From Dehalococcoidia bacterium (GTDB lineage Bacteria; Chloroflexota; Dehalococcoidia; UBA2979), in NCBI GenBank assembly GCA_009692705.1, contig SHYR01000006.1:1-52927 (forward strand): a stretch of 52,927 nt of DNA, written 5' to 3'. This document shows positions 9,632 through 18,326 of the stretch, piece by piece. The notes below the pieces were generated by a model. The model was not told the DNA's origin, made no database searches, and saw only the letters and a program-made list of their open reading frames with translations. Both the position numbers and the translations under genes were made by a program. Every line of letters starts with the position of its first letter. Within the stretch, counting starts at the first letter, position 1.

Positions 9632-10852
9632 ATGCGCCTCTACGAGCACGAGTCGAAGCAACTGCTGCGCCGCCACGGCGTACCGCTGCCGAAGAGCGCG
9701 CTCGCGCGCAGCGCCGAGGAGGCGGAGCGCGCCGCCGCCGGCCTCGGCGGCCCAGTCGTGCTGAAGTCGCAGGTGCTCACCGGCGGCCGCATGAAGGCGG
9801 GCGGCGTGCGGTTCGCCTCCTCGCCCGCCGAGGCAAAGAGCGCCGCCGCCGCGATCCTCACGCTGCCGATCAACGGGCAGCAGCCCGCGGGCGTGCTGGT
9901 GGAGGAGCGGCGCACGATCGCGCAGGAGTACTACGCCGCCGTGACGTGGGACACACGCGCGAAGCAGCCGGTGATCGTCTTCAGCGACATGGGCGGCATC
10001 GATGTCGAGGAGGTCGCGGTGCAGCACCCCGGCCACGTCGCGCGCGTGCACTTCTCCGCGCTCACGCCGTTCTCGGACTTCTTCGCCAAGGTCGCGGTGG
10101 CGAGCACCGGGGTGAGCGGCAACGAGTTGGGCGCGCTCACGCGCATCGTGGCGGCGCTCGCGCGCGCCTTCCTGCAGTACGACCTCACGCTGGCGGAGAT
10201 CAACCCCATCGGCCGCCTCGACGACGGCTCGATCGTCGCGCTCGATGCCCACCTCGACATGGAGGAGGAGGCCCGCGGCACCCATCGCGCGCTGCTCCAG
10301 GAGCTGGGGGTGCCGGAAGAGGACACGCGGCAGGCCCGCCCGCCGACCGCGTTCGAGATCGCCGGCGCGGCGGTGGACGCCTCCGACCCGCGCGGCGTCG
10401 CCGGGCGGGTGGTGGAGTTCGACGGCAACCTCGGCCTGATCATCGGCGCGGGCGGCGGCTCGCTGACGCTGTTCGACGCCATCCGCGCGGCCGGCGGCAA
10501 GCCCGCGAACTACTGCGAGATCGGCGGCAACCCATCGGTCGGCAAGGCCGCGGCGCTGACCAGGCTGGTGCTCTCGAAGCCCGGAGTGGAGCAGATCGCG
10601 GTGATGATGAACGTGGTCTCCAACACCCGCGTCGACATCATGGCGCGCGGCGTGATCAAGGGCGTGATCGAGGCCGGGCACGACCCCGCCGCCAAGATCG
10701 CGATCTTCCGCATCCCCGGCTCCTGGGAAGAGGAGGGCTTCGCGATCCTGCGGCGCTACGGCGTCGACTACGTGGACCGCTCGGTCTCGATGCACGAGGC
10801 GGCGCGACGCGCGGTCGCCAAGCTCGGCGCGCAACCGGGCCGGAAGAGGTAG
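9632..10852 (+). CDS. ADP-forming succinate/malate-CoA ligase beta subunit (SucC/MtkA family)
   Basis: MRLYEHESKQLLRRHGVPLPKSA (ATP-grasp), EINPIGRLDDGSIVALDAHLDME, CEIGGNPSVGKAAALTRLVLS. Confidence 0.88.
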   Translation: MRLYEHESKQLLRRHGVPLPKSALARSAEEAERAAAGLGGPVVLKSQVLTGGRMKAGGVRFASSPAEAKSAAAAILTLPINGQQPAGVLVEERRTIAQEYYAAVTWDTRAKQPVIVFSDMGGIDVEEVAVQHPGHVARVHFSALTPFSDFFAKVAVASTGVSGNELGALTRIVAALARAFLQYDLTLAEINPIGRLDDGSIVALDAHLDMEEEARGTHRALLQELGVPEEDTRQARPPTAFEIAGAAVDASDPRGVAGRVVEFDGNLGLIIGAGGGSLTLFDAIRAAGGKPANYCEIGGNPSVGKAAALTRLVLSKPGVEQIAVMMNVVSNTRVDIMARGVIKGVIEAGHDPAAKIAIFRIPGSWEEEGFAILRRYGVDYVDRSVSMHEAARRAVAKLGAQPGRKR

Positions 10853-10860
10853 CGGGGGCG

Positions 10861-11787
10861 ATGTCGATCCTCGTCGACGAACGCACGGCCCTGATCATCC
10901 AGGGCATCACCGGCCGCGAGGCGGTGACGATGAGCCGCGAGCTGCTGGACTACGGCTCGCGCCTCGTCGGCGGCGTCACCCCCGGCCGCAAGGGCCGCGA
11001 GGTGCACGGCGTGCCCGTGGAGGACACCGTGCGCGCGTTCACGGAGCGCGGGCGCATCGACGCCTCGATCGTCGCCGTGCCGCCGGCCTTCGCCGCCGAC
11101 GCCGTGCTGGAGGCGATCGAGGCGGGCGTGAAGCTGATCGTGGTGGTGACGGAGCGCATCCCGCGCCGCCAGGTCGCGCAGTTCGTGGAGTACGCGCGGC
11201 TGCACGGCGCGCGCATCATCGGCCCAAACTGCCTGGGCGTGATCAGCCCCGGAAAGGCGAAGGTTGGCGGCGTGGGCGGCGCCGCTGACGCCACCCGGCG
11301 CGCGTTCCGGCCCGGCAGCATCGGCGTGATGTCGCGCTCCGGCGGCATGACCACCGAGATCGCAAACGCGCTCAGCGAGGCCGGCCTCGGCGTCTCCACC
11401 GCGGTCTCGATCGGGGGCGATGCCGTGATCGGCTCCACCTACGCCGAGCTGATGCCGCTGTTCGAGGCCGACCCGGAGACCCGCGGGATCGCGATCTACA
11501 GCGAGCCCGGCGGACGCGCCGAGGCGGAGCTGGCGGACTACCTCGCGGCCCACGGCTCGCGGCTGCCGGTGGTGGCGTTCATGGCCGGGCGCTTCATGGA
11601 CGCCATGCCCGGCATGCGCTTCGGCCACGCCGGCACGATCGTCGAGGGCCGCGCCGACACCGCCGCCGAGAAAGTGGCGCGCATGGAGGCGGCCGGGATC
11701 GCGGTCGCCGAGCGCATCGAGGACATCCCGCTGCTGCTCGCCGAGCGCATCGAGCAGGCGCAGCACAGTGACAACGGCGGCGGCTAG
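10861..11787 (+). CDS. succinate/malate-CoA ligase alpha subunit (SucD/MtkB family)
   Basis: IIQGITGREAVTMSRELLDYGSRLVGGVTPGRKG, GPNCLGVISPGKAKVG, SRSGGMTTEIA, catalytic-His region RFGHAGTIVEG. Confidence 0.9.
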   Translation: MSILVDERTALIIQGITGREAVTMSRELLDYGSRLVGGVTPGRKGREVHGVPVEDTVRAFTERGRIDASIVAVPPAFAADAVLEAIEAGVKLIVVVTERIPRRQVAQFVEYARLHGARIIGPNCLGVISPGKAKVGGVGGAADATRRAFRPGSIGVMSRSGGMTTEIANALSEAGLGVSTAVSIGGDAVIGSTYAELMPLFEADPETRGIAIYSEPGGRAEAELADYLAAHGSRLPVVAFMAGRFMDAMPGMRFGHAGTIVEGRADTAAEKVARMEAAGIAVAERIEDIPLLLAERIEQAQHSDNGGG

Positions 11788-11789
11788 CG

Positions 11790-12011
11790 ATGGCGATGTT
11801 CATCCGCGTCGACGTGGACCCGGCGGTGCAGGCCGACCCCGCGCTCTGCAAACGGCTGGTCGAGCTCTGCCCGGTCGACATCTTCGCGCTCGACGGCGCG
11901 GGCCGCATCGCCACCGTCGAGCAGAACCTCGACGAGTGCACGCTCTGCGATCTCTGCATCGCCGCCGCCCCCGGCCGCGTGACCGTGGTCAAGCTCTACG
12001 CGGAGGGCTAG
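11790..12011 (+). CDS. ferredoxin-like protein with Cys ligands for a single [4Fe-4S] cluster
   Basis: 73 aa; LCKRLVELCPVDIF...CTLCDLCIAAAP. Confidence 0.7.
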   Translation: MAMFIRVDVDPAVQADPALCKRLVELCPVDIFALDGAGRIATVEQNLDECTLCDLCIAAAPGRVTVVKLYAEG

Positions 12012-12014
12012 GCG

Positions 12015-12867
12015 CTACTCCGCACTCTGACCTTCAGCGACCTCGACGCCATACAGCCGCGCAAAGAACATGATCGCCGCGGCGCACTGGTGTAGACAGA
12101 ACTCAGCGATCGCGCGGTCTGCATTCGGTTCTCCGACCAGACCATGCCGCCCGCCTGCGTCCGATGCATAGCCGTAGAGGTTGCCCAGACCCTGCACAAG
12201 GGCGGGATGCAGGCCGCGCTCGCGCTGCATCCGCTTGACCGCATCGGCAGCGTGACGCCCTTGTCGTCGAGGGTGATACGTGCGACACACTCTGCGGCAT
12301 TGATCGCGTTGGAGACGGCAGCTTCATTACCCGGCTCCGGACGACGGTAGTACGCCTGCAACGCTTCCTGAAACTGCCGGTCCGGGCCAGCGAAACGTTC
12401 GTCGCGGAGAAGCGCGCGCGCCTCTTCGATCGCCTGTTCCGCTGGTTCGCCCCCCGGCTCAATGATCCGCCCGGAATCGTCCATGTGGTACGCGGAGTGG
12501 TGCCGCAGGAACCGCTCATTCAGGAAGTTGCGAAAGTCTATCGAAGTGAAACGCAATTCCCGTACTTGGGGTCGAAGTCCGTGAATCGCCTCGCAGAGAT
12601 CTAGGAAGTCAGACCAAGGCCTGGTTAGTAGTGCGGTCCGCAGTTGGTTCCCGTCATGAGCGCCGTATCCGGAACCCAGAACCAATGACGGTTCCCAGTC
12701 CAGACTACGCACACAGCGGCGCCACAGATCGTTTAGCGCGTCATAAGGTTCGTTTGCCATAAGGTTCGCAAGGGCATTCCTGAGGCGCTGAGGGATTTCC
12801 TCCCGGACAAGCCGTCTATGGGTGCCCGGAGCGCGTTGCGATCGCTGAAGTACAGCAGGTTGGTCAC
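12015..12867 (-). pseudogene. AbiJ-like (AbiJ-NTD4 / HEPN-type) abortive infection protein, frameshifted twice
   Basis: GTG 12867 frame reads VTNLLYFSDRNALRAP; shifts near 12820 to RLVREEIPQRLRNALANLMANEPYDALNDLWRRC...HSAYHMDDSGRIIEP...NAINAAECVARITLDDKGVTL; shifts near 12249 to ADAVKRMQRERGLHPALVQGLGNLYGYASDAGGRHGLVGEPNADRAIAEFCLHQCAAAIMFFARLYG. Each shift is repaired by adding 1 nt. Confidence 0.7.
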
Positions 12868-12900
12868 GCTTGCAGGATACGGCGACCACACCCGGCTCGC

Positions 12901-13155
12901 CTACAACAACGGTCTCCCGTGCTCCGCGATCTCGGCGTCGCGTTCGAGGCGGCGCAGCGCCTCGCCGGAGCAGCCAAGCCGCCGCAGCTGCGCCTCGTAC
13001 TTGTCGCGCTCGCGCAACGCTTCGAGCACCTGCGGGCGCGTGAAGCGGCCGCCCGTGTCCTGCACCACGGTGTGGTAGCGCTTCCACTCGCGGTAGAGCG
13101 CCGCGCACTCCTCGCCGTGCTCGTGGCCCGCGGCGAAGCGCGCCTGCTCGGCCAT
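12901..13155 (-). CDS. hypothetical protein, 84 aa
   Basis: MAEQARFAAGHEHGEECAALYREWKRYHTVVQDTGGRFTRPQVLEALRERDKYEAQLRRLG...; follows the ACAD gene on the same strand. Confidence 0.55.
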   Translation of the reverse strand: MAEQARFAAGHEHGEECAALYREWKRYHTVVQDTGGRFTRPQVLEALRERDKYEAQLRRLGCSGEALRRLERDAEIAEHGRPLL

Positions 13156-13178
13156 CGACGCAGCGTCGCGGTCCAGGC

Positions 13179-14828
13179 CTAGGAGGCGGCGCCCGCGGCG
13201 GCGAGCAGCGCGCGGCCGATCACGCGCAGCTCCAGCACCGGCTTCACGCCCTCGAAGATCGGCAGCACGAGCGCGTCCACGACGTAGCGCGAGATCGGGT
13301 CCTCCTCCGAGTAGCCCCAGCCGCCGTGCAGCTGCTGCGCCTGCTGCGTGACCTCGACGGCGATATCGCTGGCGAGCAGCTTCGCCATCGCGGGCTCTAC
13401 GGCGCGGGAGTCGAAGTTGCGCGCGGCGGTGTAGGTGAGCTGGCGCGCGGCGGCGATCTGCGCCGCCATCACGCCGATGCGGTGCTGCGTGAGCTGGAAC
13501 TCGGCGAGTGTGCGCCCGAACTGCCGTCGCTGCGTGACGTACTGGCAAGCCTTCTCCAGCGCCGCCTGCGCCAGCCCGACGGCGCGGCCGCCGGTCTGCA
13601 GCCGCCCGGCCGCGAAGCCGCCCATCTGGAGAAAGAAGCCGCGGCCGACGCCGGCGTCGCCACCCACCAGCCGCTCGTGCGGCACCCACACGTCCTCCAG
13701 CGCGAGCGTGAAGGAGTGCATGCCGCGGTAGCCGGGCGTGGGGTTGGCGGTGCCGCTGATCACCCCGCCCTCCGGCTGCTCGTAGCGCCACTGGTGGCCG
13801 TTGAACGGCGCCTTCTCCACGATGAAGAGCGAAAGCCCACGGTTGCCCTCGCCGGGCCCGGTGCGCGCCAGCAGCGCCAGCACGTTGGCGCGGCCGGAGA
13901 ACGTGCTCCACGCCTTTGCGCCGTTGATGCGCCAGCCTCGATGCCTCGCGTACTCGGCGGGGGTGGCACGCGTCTGCAGCGAGGCGACATCCGACCCGAC
14001 ATCCGGCTCCGTGACCGCGATCGCGACCAGCGTCTCGCCCCACGCGATGCGGGGGAGCCACTCCACGCGCTGCTCCTCGGTGCCCCCACCCAGCAGCGCC
14101 TTGGAGAGGATCTCGGGCCGCGTGGTGAGCGACCCGGCGGCGGCGAGCGAGGCAACCGAGAGCTCCTCGGTGATCACGACCATCGAGAGGTCGCCGAGGC
14201 CGGAACCGCCGTACTGCTCGGGGATCGAGGAGCCGAAGAAGCCCTGCGCCGCGAACTTCGCGAGCAGGTCCTCCGGCACCAGCAGGTCCTCGCGGTGAAT
14301 CTGCTGCGCGCGCGGCGCCACCTCGCGCCTTGCGAAGTCGCGCGCGGTCTCGCGCGTCAGCGCCGCGACCTCGTCCTCGAGGTCGATGTGGTTCGCGCCC
14401 AGCGCGGCGATCACGCGGCTGCCCGCGGCGCGCAGGCGGGCCTCGTCCAGGCCGTCGCGCACCGCCCGCCGCACCGCGTCGCCGTACAGCGCCTCGCCCG
14501 CCGCGCCGGCGGCGAAGTCGTCCCACGACGCCTCGATGGCGGAGCGCAGCGCGTGCGTCGCCCCGGCGGCGTAGGCGCACGCGTGCGATTCGATCAGGTC
14601 GTCCGGCTTGCCGCGCGTATGCAGGCGCTCGGCGTAGGCCGTCAGCTCGGCGGCGGCGCGCACTTGCGTCGCCAGGTAGGCGAGCCGCTCCACGTGCACC
14701 TGGTGGTCGTCCACGGCCTCGCCGCCGCCCGTGAGCGCGGCGCCGTGCCGCAGCGCGACGTCGATCGCCGCCTGCGCGGCATCCAGAAGCCCGCGCGCCG
14801 TCGCCAGCGCGTCGCCGCCGGCGGTCAT
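13179..14828 (-). CDS. acyl-CoA dehydrogenase with N-terminal extension, (2S)-methylsuccinyl-CoA dehydrogenase-like
   Basis: 549 aa; ~165-aa helical N-terminal extension then ACAD core (GFFGSSIPEQYGGSGL, AIAVTEPDVGSDVA, RRQFGRTLAEFQLTQHRIG, QQLHGGWGYSEEDPISRY). Extension and neighbouring Mch fit Mcd. Confidence 0.7.
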   Translation of the reverse strand: MTAGGDALATARGLLDAAQAAIDVALRHGAALTGGGEAVDDHQVHVERLAYLATQVRAAAELTAYAERLHTRGKPDDLIESHACAYAAGATHALRSAIEASWDDFAAGAAGEALYGDAVRRAVRDGLDEARLRAAGSRVIAALGANHIDLEDEVAALTRETARDFARREVAPRAQQIHREDLLVPEDLLAKFAAQGFFGSSIPEQYGGSGLGDLSMVVITEELSVASLAAAGSLTTRPEILSKALLGGGTEEQRVEWLPRIAWGETLVAIAVTEPDVGSDVASLQTRATPAEYARHRGWRINGAKAWSTFSGRANVLALLARTGPGEGNRGLSLFIVEKAPFNGHQWRYEQPEGGVISGTANPTPGYRGMHSFTLALEDVWVPHERLVGGDAGVGRGFFLQMGGFAAGRLQTGGRAVGLAQAALEKACQYVTQRRQFGRTLAEFQLTQHRIGVMAAQIAAARQLTYTAARNFDSRAVEPAMAKLLASDIAVEVTQQAQQLHGGWGYSEEDPISRYVVDALVLPIFEGVKPVLELRVIGRALLAAAGAAS

Positions 14829-15916
14829 CGCGGCGCCTTCGGCATCAGCACCGTGTAGTCGAGGTCCAGCACCACGCTCGGGTGGTAACGCTCGCGGCCG
14901 CCCGCATCGGTCTCCATCAACGGTGTCTCCTCGGTGGCGGGGTCGCGGTTCTTAGTCGCGACCAGGCGCAGGCGCAGCGCCCCGGCGTCGTCGCGGCCGA
15001 GCTCGATGCGCTCCAGTACGTCGGTCCAGGCGAAGAGCGTGTCGCCGGCGAAGGTGGGGTTGCTGTGCGTGCCGCCGTTCACCGCCAGCACCCGCAGGGC
15101 ATGCTCGCAGCCGTTGAACGCCAGCGCGCGCGCAATCGAGATCACGTGCCCGCCGTAGACCACGCGGCGCCCGAAGCGGCTGTCCTTGAGCGCGTAGGCG
15201 TTGAAATGCGCGCGCGCGACGTTCTGGTAGAGCCGGGCCGCCATCTGGTGCTCGGCCTCCTCCACCGCCATCCCCTCGACGTGGTGGATACGTTCGCCGG
15301 GCGCGTAGTCCGCCCACCAGGCGCGGCCGCCGGTGACCAGGGGCGCGAAGCGCGAGAGATCGAGTTGCGCCGGCACCACGAGCTGCGCGGGCGCGACCGC
15401 GGCCGGCGTCTGGGGGGCGTCATCGGCCACCGCGGGTGTCGCGGGGTCAAGCTTGGCCACCAGGAACCAGCGGATGTAGCTCAGCACCTCGTCGCCGCGC
15501 TGGTTGCGACCCACGGTGCGCACCCAGACCACGCCGGTGTCGCCGCGGGTGGACTCGCGCCGCCCCAGCACCGTGCTGCGGGCGCTCAGCGTGTCGCCGG
15601 GGTAGACCGGCACGCCGAAGCGCGCGTCGGCGTAGCCGAGGTTGGCTATCGCGTTCAGCGAGAGGTCCGGCACCGTCTTGCCGAACACGGTGTGGAACAC
15701 CAGCAGGTCGTTCACCGTCTCGCGCTCGAAGCCCAGCGAGCGCGCGAACTCGGCGTCGCAGTGCAGCGGGTGGCGGTCGGCGGTGAGGGCGATGTAGAGC
15801 GCGCAGTCGCCCTCGGTGAGCGTGCGGGGCACGGCGTGCGTGAACTCGCGACCGCTGGCGAAGTGCTCGAAGTAGTTGCCCGCGGTCGCCTTGCGGTTCG
15901 CCGTGACCTCGCCCAC
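14825..15916 (-). CDS. MaoC-family dehydratase, mesaconyl-CoA hydratase-like (Mch)
   Basis: VGEVTANRKATAGNYFEHFASGREFTHAVPRTLTEGDCALYIALTADRHPLHCDAEFA...FGRRVVYGGHVISIARALAFNGCEHALRVLAVNGGTHSNPTFAGDTLFAWTDVLER; ATGA-type overlap with the ACAD gene. Confidence 0.75.
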   Translation of the reverse strand: MGEVTANRKATAGNYFEHFASGREFTHAVPRTLTEGDCALYIALTADRHPLHCDAEFARSLGFERETVNDLLVFHTVFGKTVPDLSLNAIANLGYADARFGVPVYPGDTLSARSTVLGRRESTRGDTGVVWVRTVGRNQRGDEVLSYIRWFLVAKLDPATPAVADDAPQTPAAVAPAQLVVPAQLDLSRFAPLVTGGRAWWADYAPGERIHHVEGMAVEEAEHQMAARLYQNVARAHFNAYALKDSRFGRRVVYGGHVISIARALAFNGCEHALRVLAVNGGTHSNPTFAGDTLFAWTDVLERIELGRDDAGALRLRLVATKNRDPATEETPLMETDAGGRERYHPSVVLDLDYTVLMPKAPR

Positions 15917-16081
15917 AGCCCCCCCCGTCCGCCTCGGTGCATGGCGCCGGCCATTGTACGGGCGAGGGCCGGTGACGGCATGGCGACGGCGCGCTCGGGG
16001 TGGCACGGTCGCGACGTCGCTGCCTCGCCGTGGGGGACCGCTATACTGGCGCCCGACAGGTGGCGAGCGGGGGAGGCGGAG

Positions 16082-16306
16082 TTGGGCACGAAGGAGCTGG
16101 AGGCGCTGGTCGAGGTAATCCGTGCGCAACTCGCGCAGGGCACCGGCGGTCACGTGCTCGGCACGTGGGTGATTCGTTATGACAAGGACCGCGCCGCCTT
16201 CAGCTTCGACAAGTGCGAGAACGAGGTGTATTGCGAGGAGCGCCCGACCGTGATCGGCCTCGACCGCACCGTGATCGATCCCGGCGGGCCGCTCTTCGGC
16301 GGCTAG
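16082..16306 (+). CDS. hypothetical 74-aa protein (TTG start)
   Basis: SD-like GGGAGG just before TTG; TATACT at ~16042; product ...FDKCENEVYCEERPTVIGLDRTVIDPGGPLFGG. Confidence 0.55.
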   Translation: MGTKELEALVEVIRAQLAQGTGGHVLGTWVIRYDKDRAAFSFDKCENEVYCEERPTVIGLDRTVIDPGGPLFGG

Positions 16307-16407
16307 CATCCAGCGGGGGCTCGCGGCGTGGCGCGGGGCGCGCGCCACGCCGCAGGCCACAGGTCGCACCGCACAGGTCATGCCGCATCGAGCGGAAGGG
16401 TCCCGAC

Positions 16408-17256
16408 GTGGCAACGGAGGCCGTGATCGAAGCCGGCGACGCCACCTTCGAGGCGGAGGTGCTGGAGCGCTCGCGCGAGCTTCCTGTAGTGGTTGATTTC
16501 TGGGCGCCATGGTGCGGCCCGTGCCGCCTGATCGGCCCCATCCTCGAGCGGCTGGCGACGGAGTACGCGGGCCGCGTGCGACTGGTGAAGATCAACGTCG
16601 ACGACAGCCCCGCCGTGGCCGGGCGCTTCAACATCCACAGCATCCCGGAAGTGATGGCGTTCCGGGATGGGCGCGCCGTGAGCCAGTTCACCGGCGCGGT
16701 ACCGGAGCCGCAGGCACGCGCCTTCTTCGAGGCGCTGCTGCCCTCCCCCGCCGACGCGATGGCGCTGGAGGGCGCGCGGGCCGCCGCCGCGGGCCAACTG
16801 GACGCCGCTGGCCGCCACTACGGCGCAGCGCTGAAGGCCGACCCCGACCACCGCGCCGCGACCACCGGCCTGGCGGCGCTGGCGCTCACGGGCGGCGAGC
16901 TGGAGCGCGCGGAAGAGCTGGCATCGCGCTGGCCGGCGGAGCCCGCGGCCATGCGTGTGCTCGCGCAGGTGCACTTCCGCCGCGCGGCGGGTGACGGCGC
17001 CGACCGCGCGGAGCTGGAGTCGCACGTAGCGGCGGACCCCCGGGCCGCGGCGGCGCACTACCGGCTGGGCAACCTGCTGGCCGCCGCCGGCGAATGGGAG
17101 CCGGCGCTTGAGCGCCTGCTCGCCACCGTACGGCTCGACCGTCGCCTCGATGGCGACGGCGGGCGCCTGCGCATGCTCGATGCCTTCGCCGTACTCGGCG
17201 ATGCGCACCCGCTCACCAAGGAGTACCGGCGCCGCCTCAGCAACGTGCTGTTCTAG
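16408..17256 (+). CDS. thioredoxin-TPR co-chaperone (CnoX/YbbN-like)
   Basis: VVVDFWAPWCGPCRLIGPILERLA, followed by TPR-like C-terminal region. Confidence 0.88.
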   Translation: MATEAVIEAGDATFEAEVLERSRELPVVVDFWAPWCGPCRLIGPILERLATEYAGRVRLVKINVDDSPAVAGRFNIHSIPEVMAFRDGRAVSQFTGAVPEPQARAFFEALLPSPADAMALEGARAAAAGQLDAAGRHYGAALKADPDHRAATTGLAALALTGGELERAEELASRWPAEPAAMRVLAQVHFRRAAGDGADRAELESHVAADPRAAAAHYRLGNLLAAAGEWEPALERLLATVRLDRRLDGDGGRLRMLDAFAVLGDAHPLTKEYRRRLSNVLF

Positions 17257-17299
17257 CCCCGCGCGCGAAGCTCGGCGCACAACCTCGGCGCACAGCAGA

Positions 17300-17324
17300 G
17301 CAGCCGCCCCGGCCGGGCGGCTGC
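17300..17324. terminator. putative bidirectional terminator hairpin between convergent genes
   Basis: GCAGCCGCCC-CGGCC-GGGCGGCTGC, perfect 10-bp stem. Confidence 0.6.
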
Positions 17325-17352
17325 GTGATCTTCGTTCGACCCCGAACGGTCG

Positions 17353-18276
17353 CTAGCGGCTGCCGCGCAGCCGGGGATCGAGCAGGTCGCGCAGGGAGTC
17401 GCCAAACATGTTGAACCCGAACACGGTGAAGGCGATGGCGACGCCGGGATAGACCGCCAGGCCGGGCTGGACGCGGAAGTACTGCCGTCCGTCCGTGCTC
17501 AGCATCTGCCCCCATGACGGGGTGCCGGCGGGGCCGAAGCCCAGGAAGCTCAGGCTCGCCTCCGAGAGGATGATCCCGGGCAACTCCACCGTGGCGGTGA
17601 TCAGGAGCAGCGGAAGGATGTTGGGGAGCACGTGCCTGAGCATGATGCGCAACGTGCTCGCGCCGCTCGCGTGCGCCGCCTCGACGTACGGCCTGCCACG
17701 CACGTCCAGCACCAGCGAGCGGATCACGCGCGATTGCGGTGCGATCCGCAGCAAAGCAAGCGCGACCAGCATTGCCACAGCGAGGTTGGTGCTCGTGCGC
17801 CGGGCAATCCCCAGGATGGTGATCAGGACGACTAGGCCCGGCATCGCGATCCAGGCATCGACGAAGCGCTGGATGATGGTGTCCACCCAGCCGCCTAGGT
17901 AGGCGCTGGTGAGTCCGATCGTGATCGAGAACGTCTTGCTGATCGCGACCGCGCCAAAGCCCATCAGCATCGAGAGCCGCGCTCCATAGATCAGCCGCGA
18001 CAGGATGTCTCGCCCGATGGCGTCGGTCCCCAGCCGATGCGCCGCGGTCGGCCCCTCCAGCGGGTGCTGGATATCGATCTGTCTATAGTTGTAGGGCGCG
18101 ATCAGCGGCGCGAAGATCGCCAATACGAGGAAGCCGACGACGAGCACCCCACCGATTGCGCCCAGCGGCCGCTGACGGATGAAGTTCCACGTACCGATGT
18201 ACGTCCGCTCGAAGAAAGAGCGGTCCGAAACCGATGCGCGCTCGCCGAGCGCGCCTACCGCCCTGGAACCAGCCAT
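17353..18276 (-). CDS. ABC transporter permease, DppC/OppC type
   Basis: HRLGTDAIGRDILSRLIYGARLSMLMGF, PGIILSEASLSFLGFGPAGTPSWGQML. Confidence 0.92.
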   Translation of the reverse strand: MAGSRAVGALGERASVSDRSFFERTYIGTWNFIRQRPLGAIGGVLVVGFLVLAIFAPLIAPYNYRQIDIQHPLEGPTAAHRLGTDAIGRDILSRLIYGARLSMLMGFGAVAISKTFSITIGLTSAYLGGWVDTIIQRFVDAWIAMPGLVVLITILGIARRTSTNLAVAMLVALALLRIAPQSRVIRSLVLDVRGRPYVEAAHASGASTLRIMLRHVLPNILPLLLITATVELPGIILSEASLSFLGFGPAGTPSWGQMLSTDGRQYFRVQPGLAVYPGVAIAFTVFGFNMFGDSLRDLLDPRLRGSR

Positions 18277-18326
18277 CGCGCGCTTCCCCTCCGCCGCTCC
18301 ACGTCCCGGCTATGCCCGCAGGCCCG

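Noticed and set aside
7060-9633. 857-aa minus-strand ORF and similar very long antisense ORFs (e.g. 5343..7076, 2922..4385, 39953..42697, 46659..49556)
   Set aside because: Arg/Ala/Gly/His-rich shadow translations opposite or out of frame with genes that have clear domain motifs; a known artifact of very high GC.
12008-13108. 366-aa minus ORF as an intact gene
   Set aside because: Its ends are out-of-frame low-complexity sequence; only the middle is the AbiJ-like reading frame.
17270-17296. CTCGGCGCACA direct repeat as an operator
   Set aside because: Two copies only, just after the thioredoxin stop codon in a GC-rich spacer next to a terminator; no regulator nearby.
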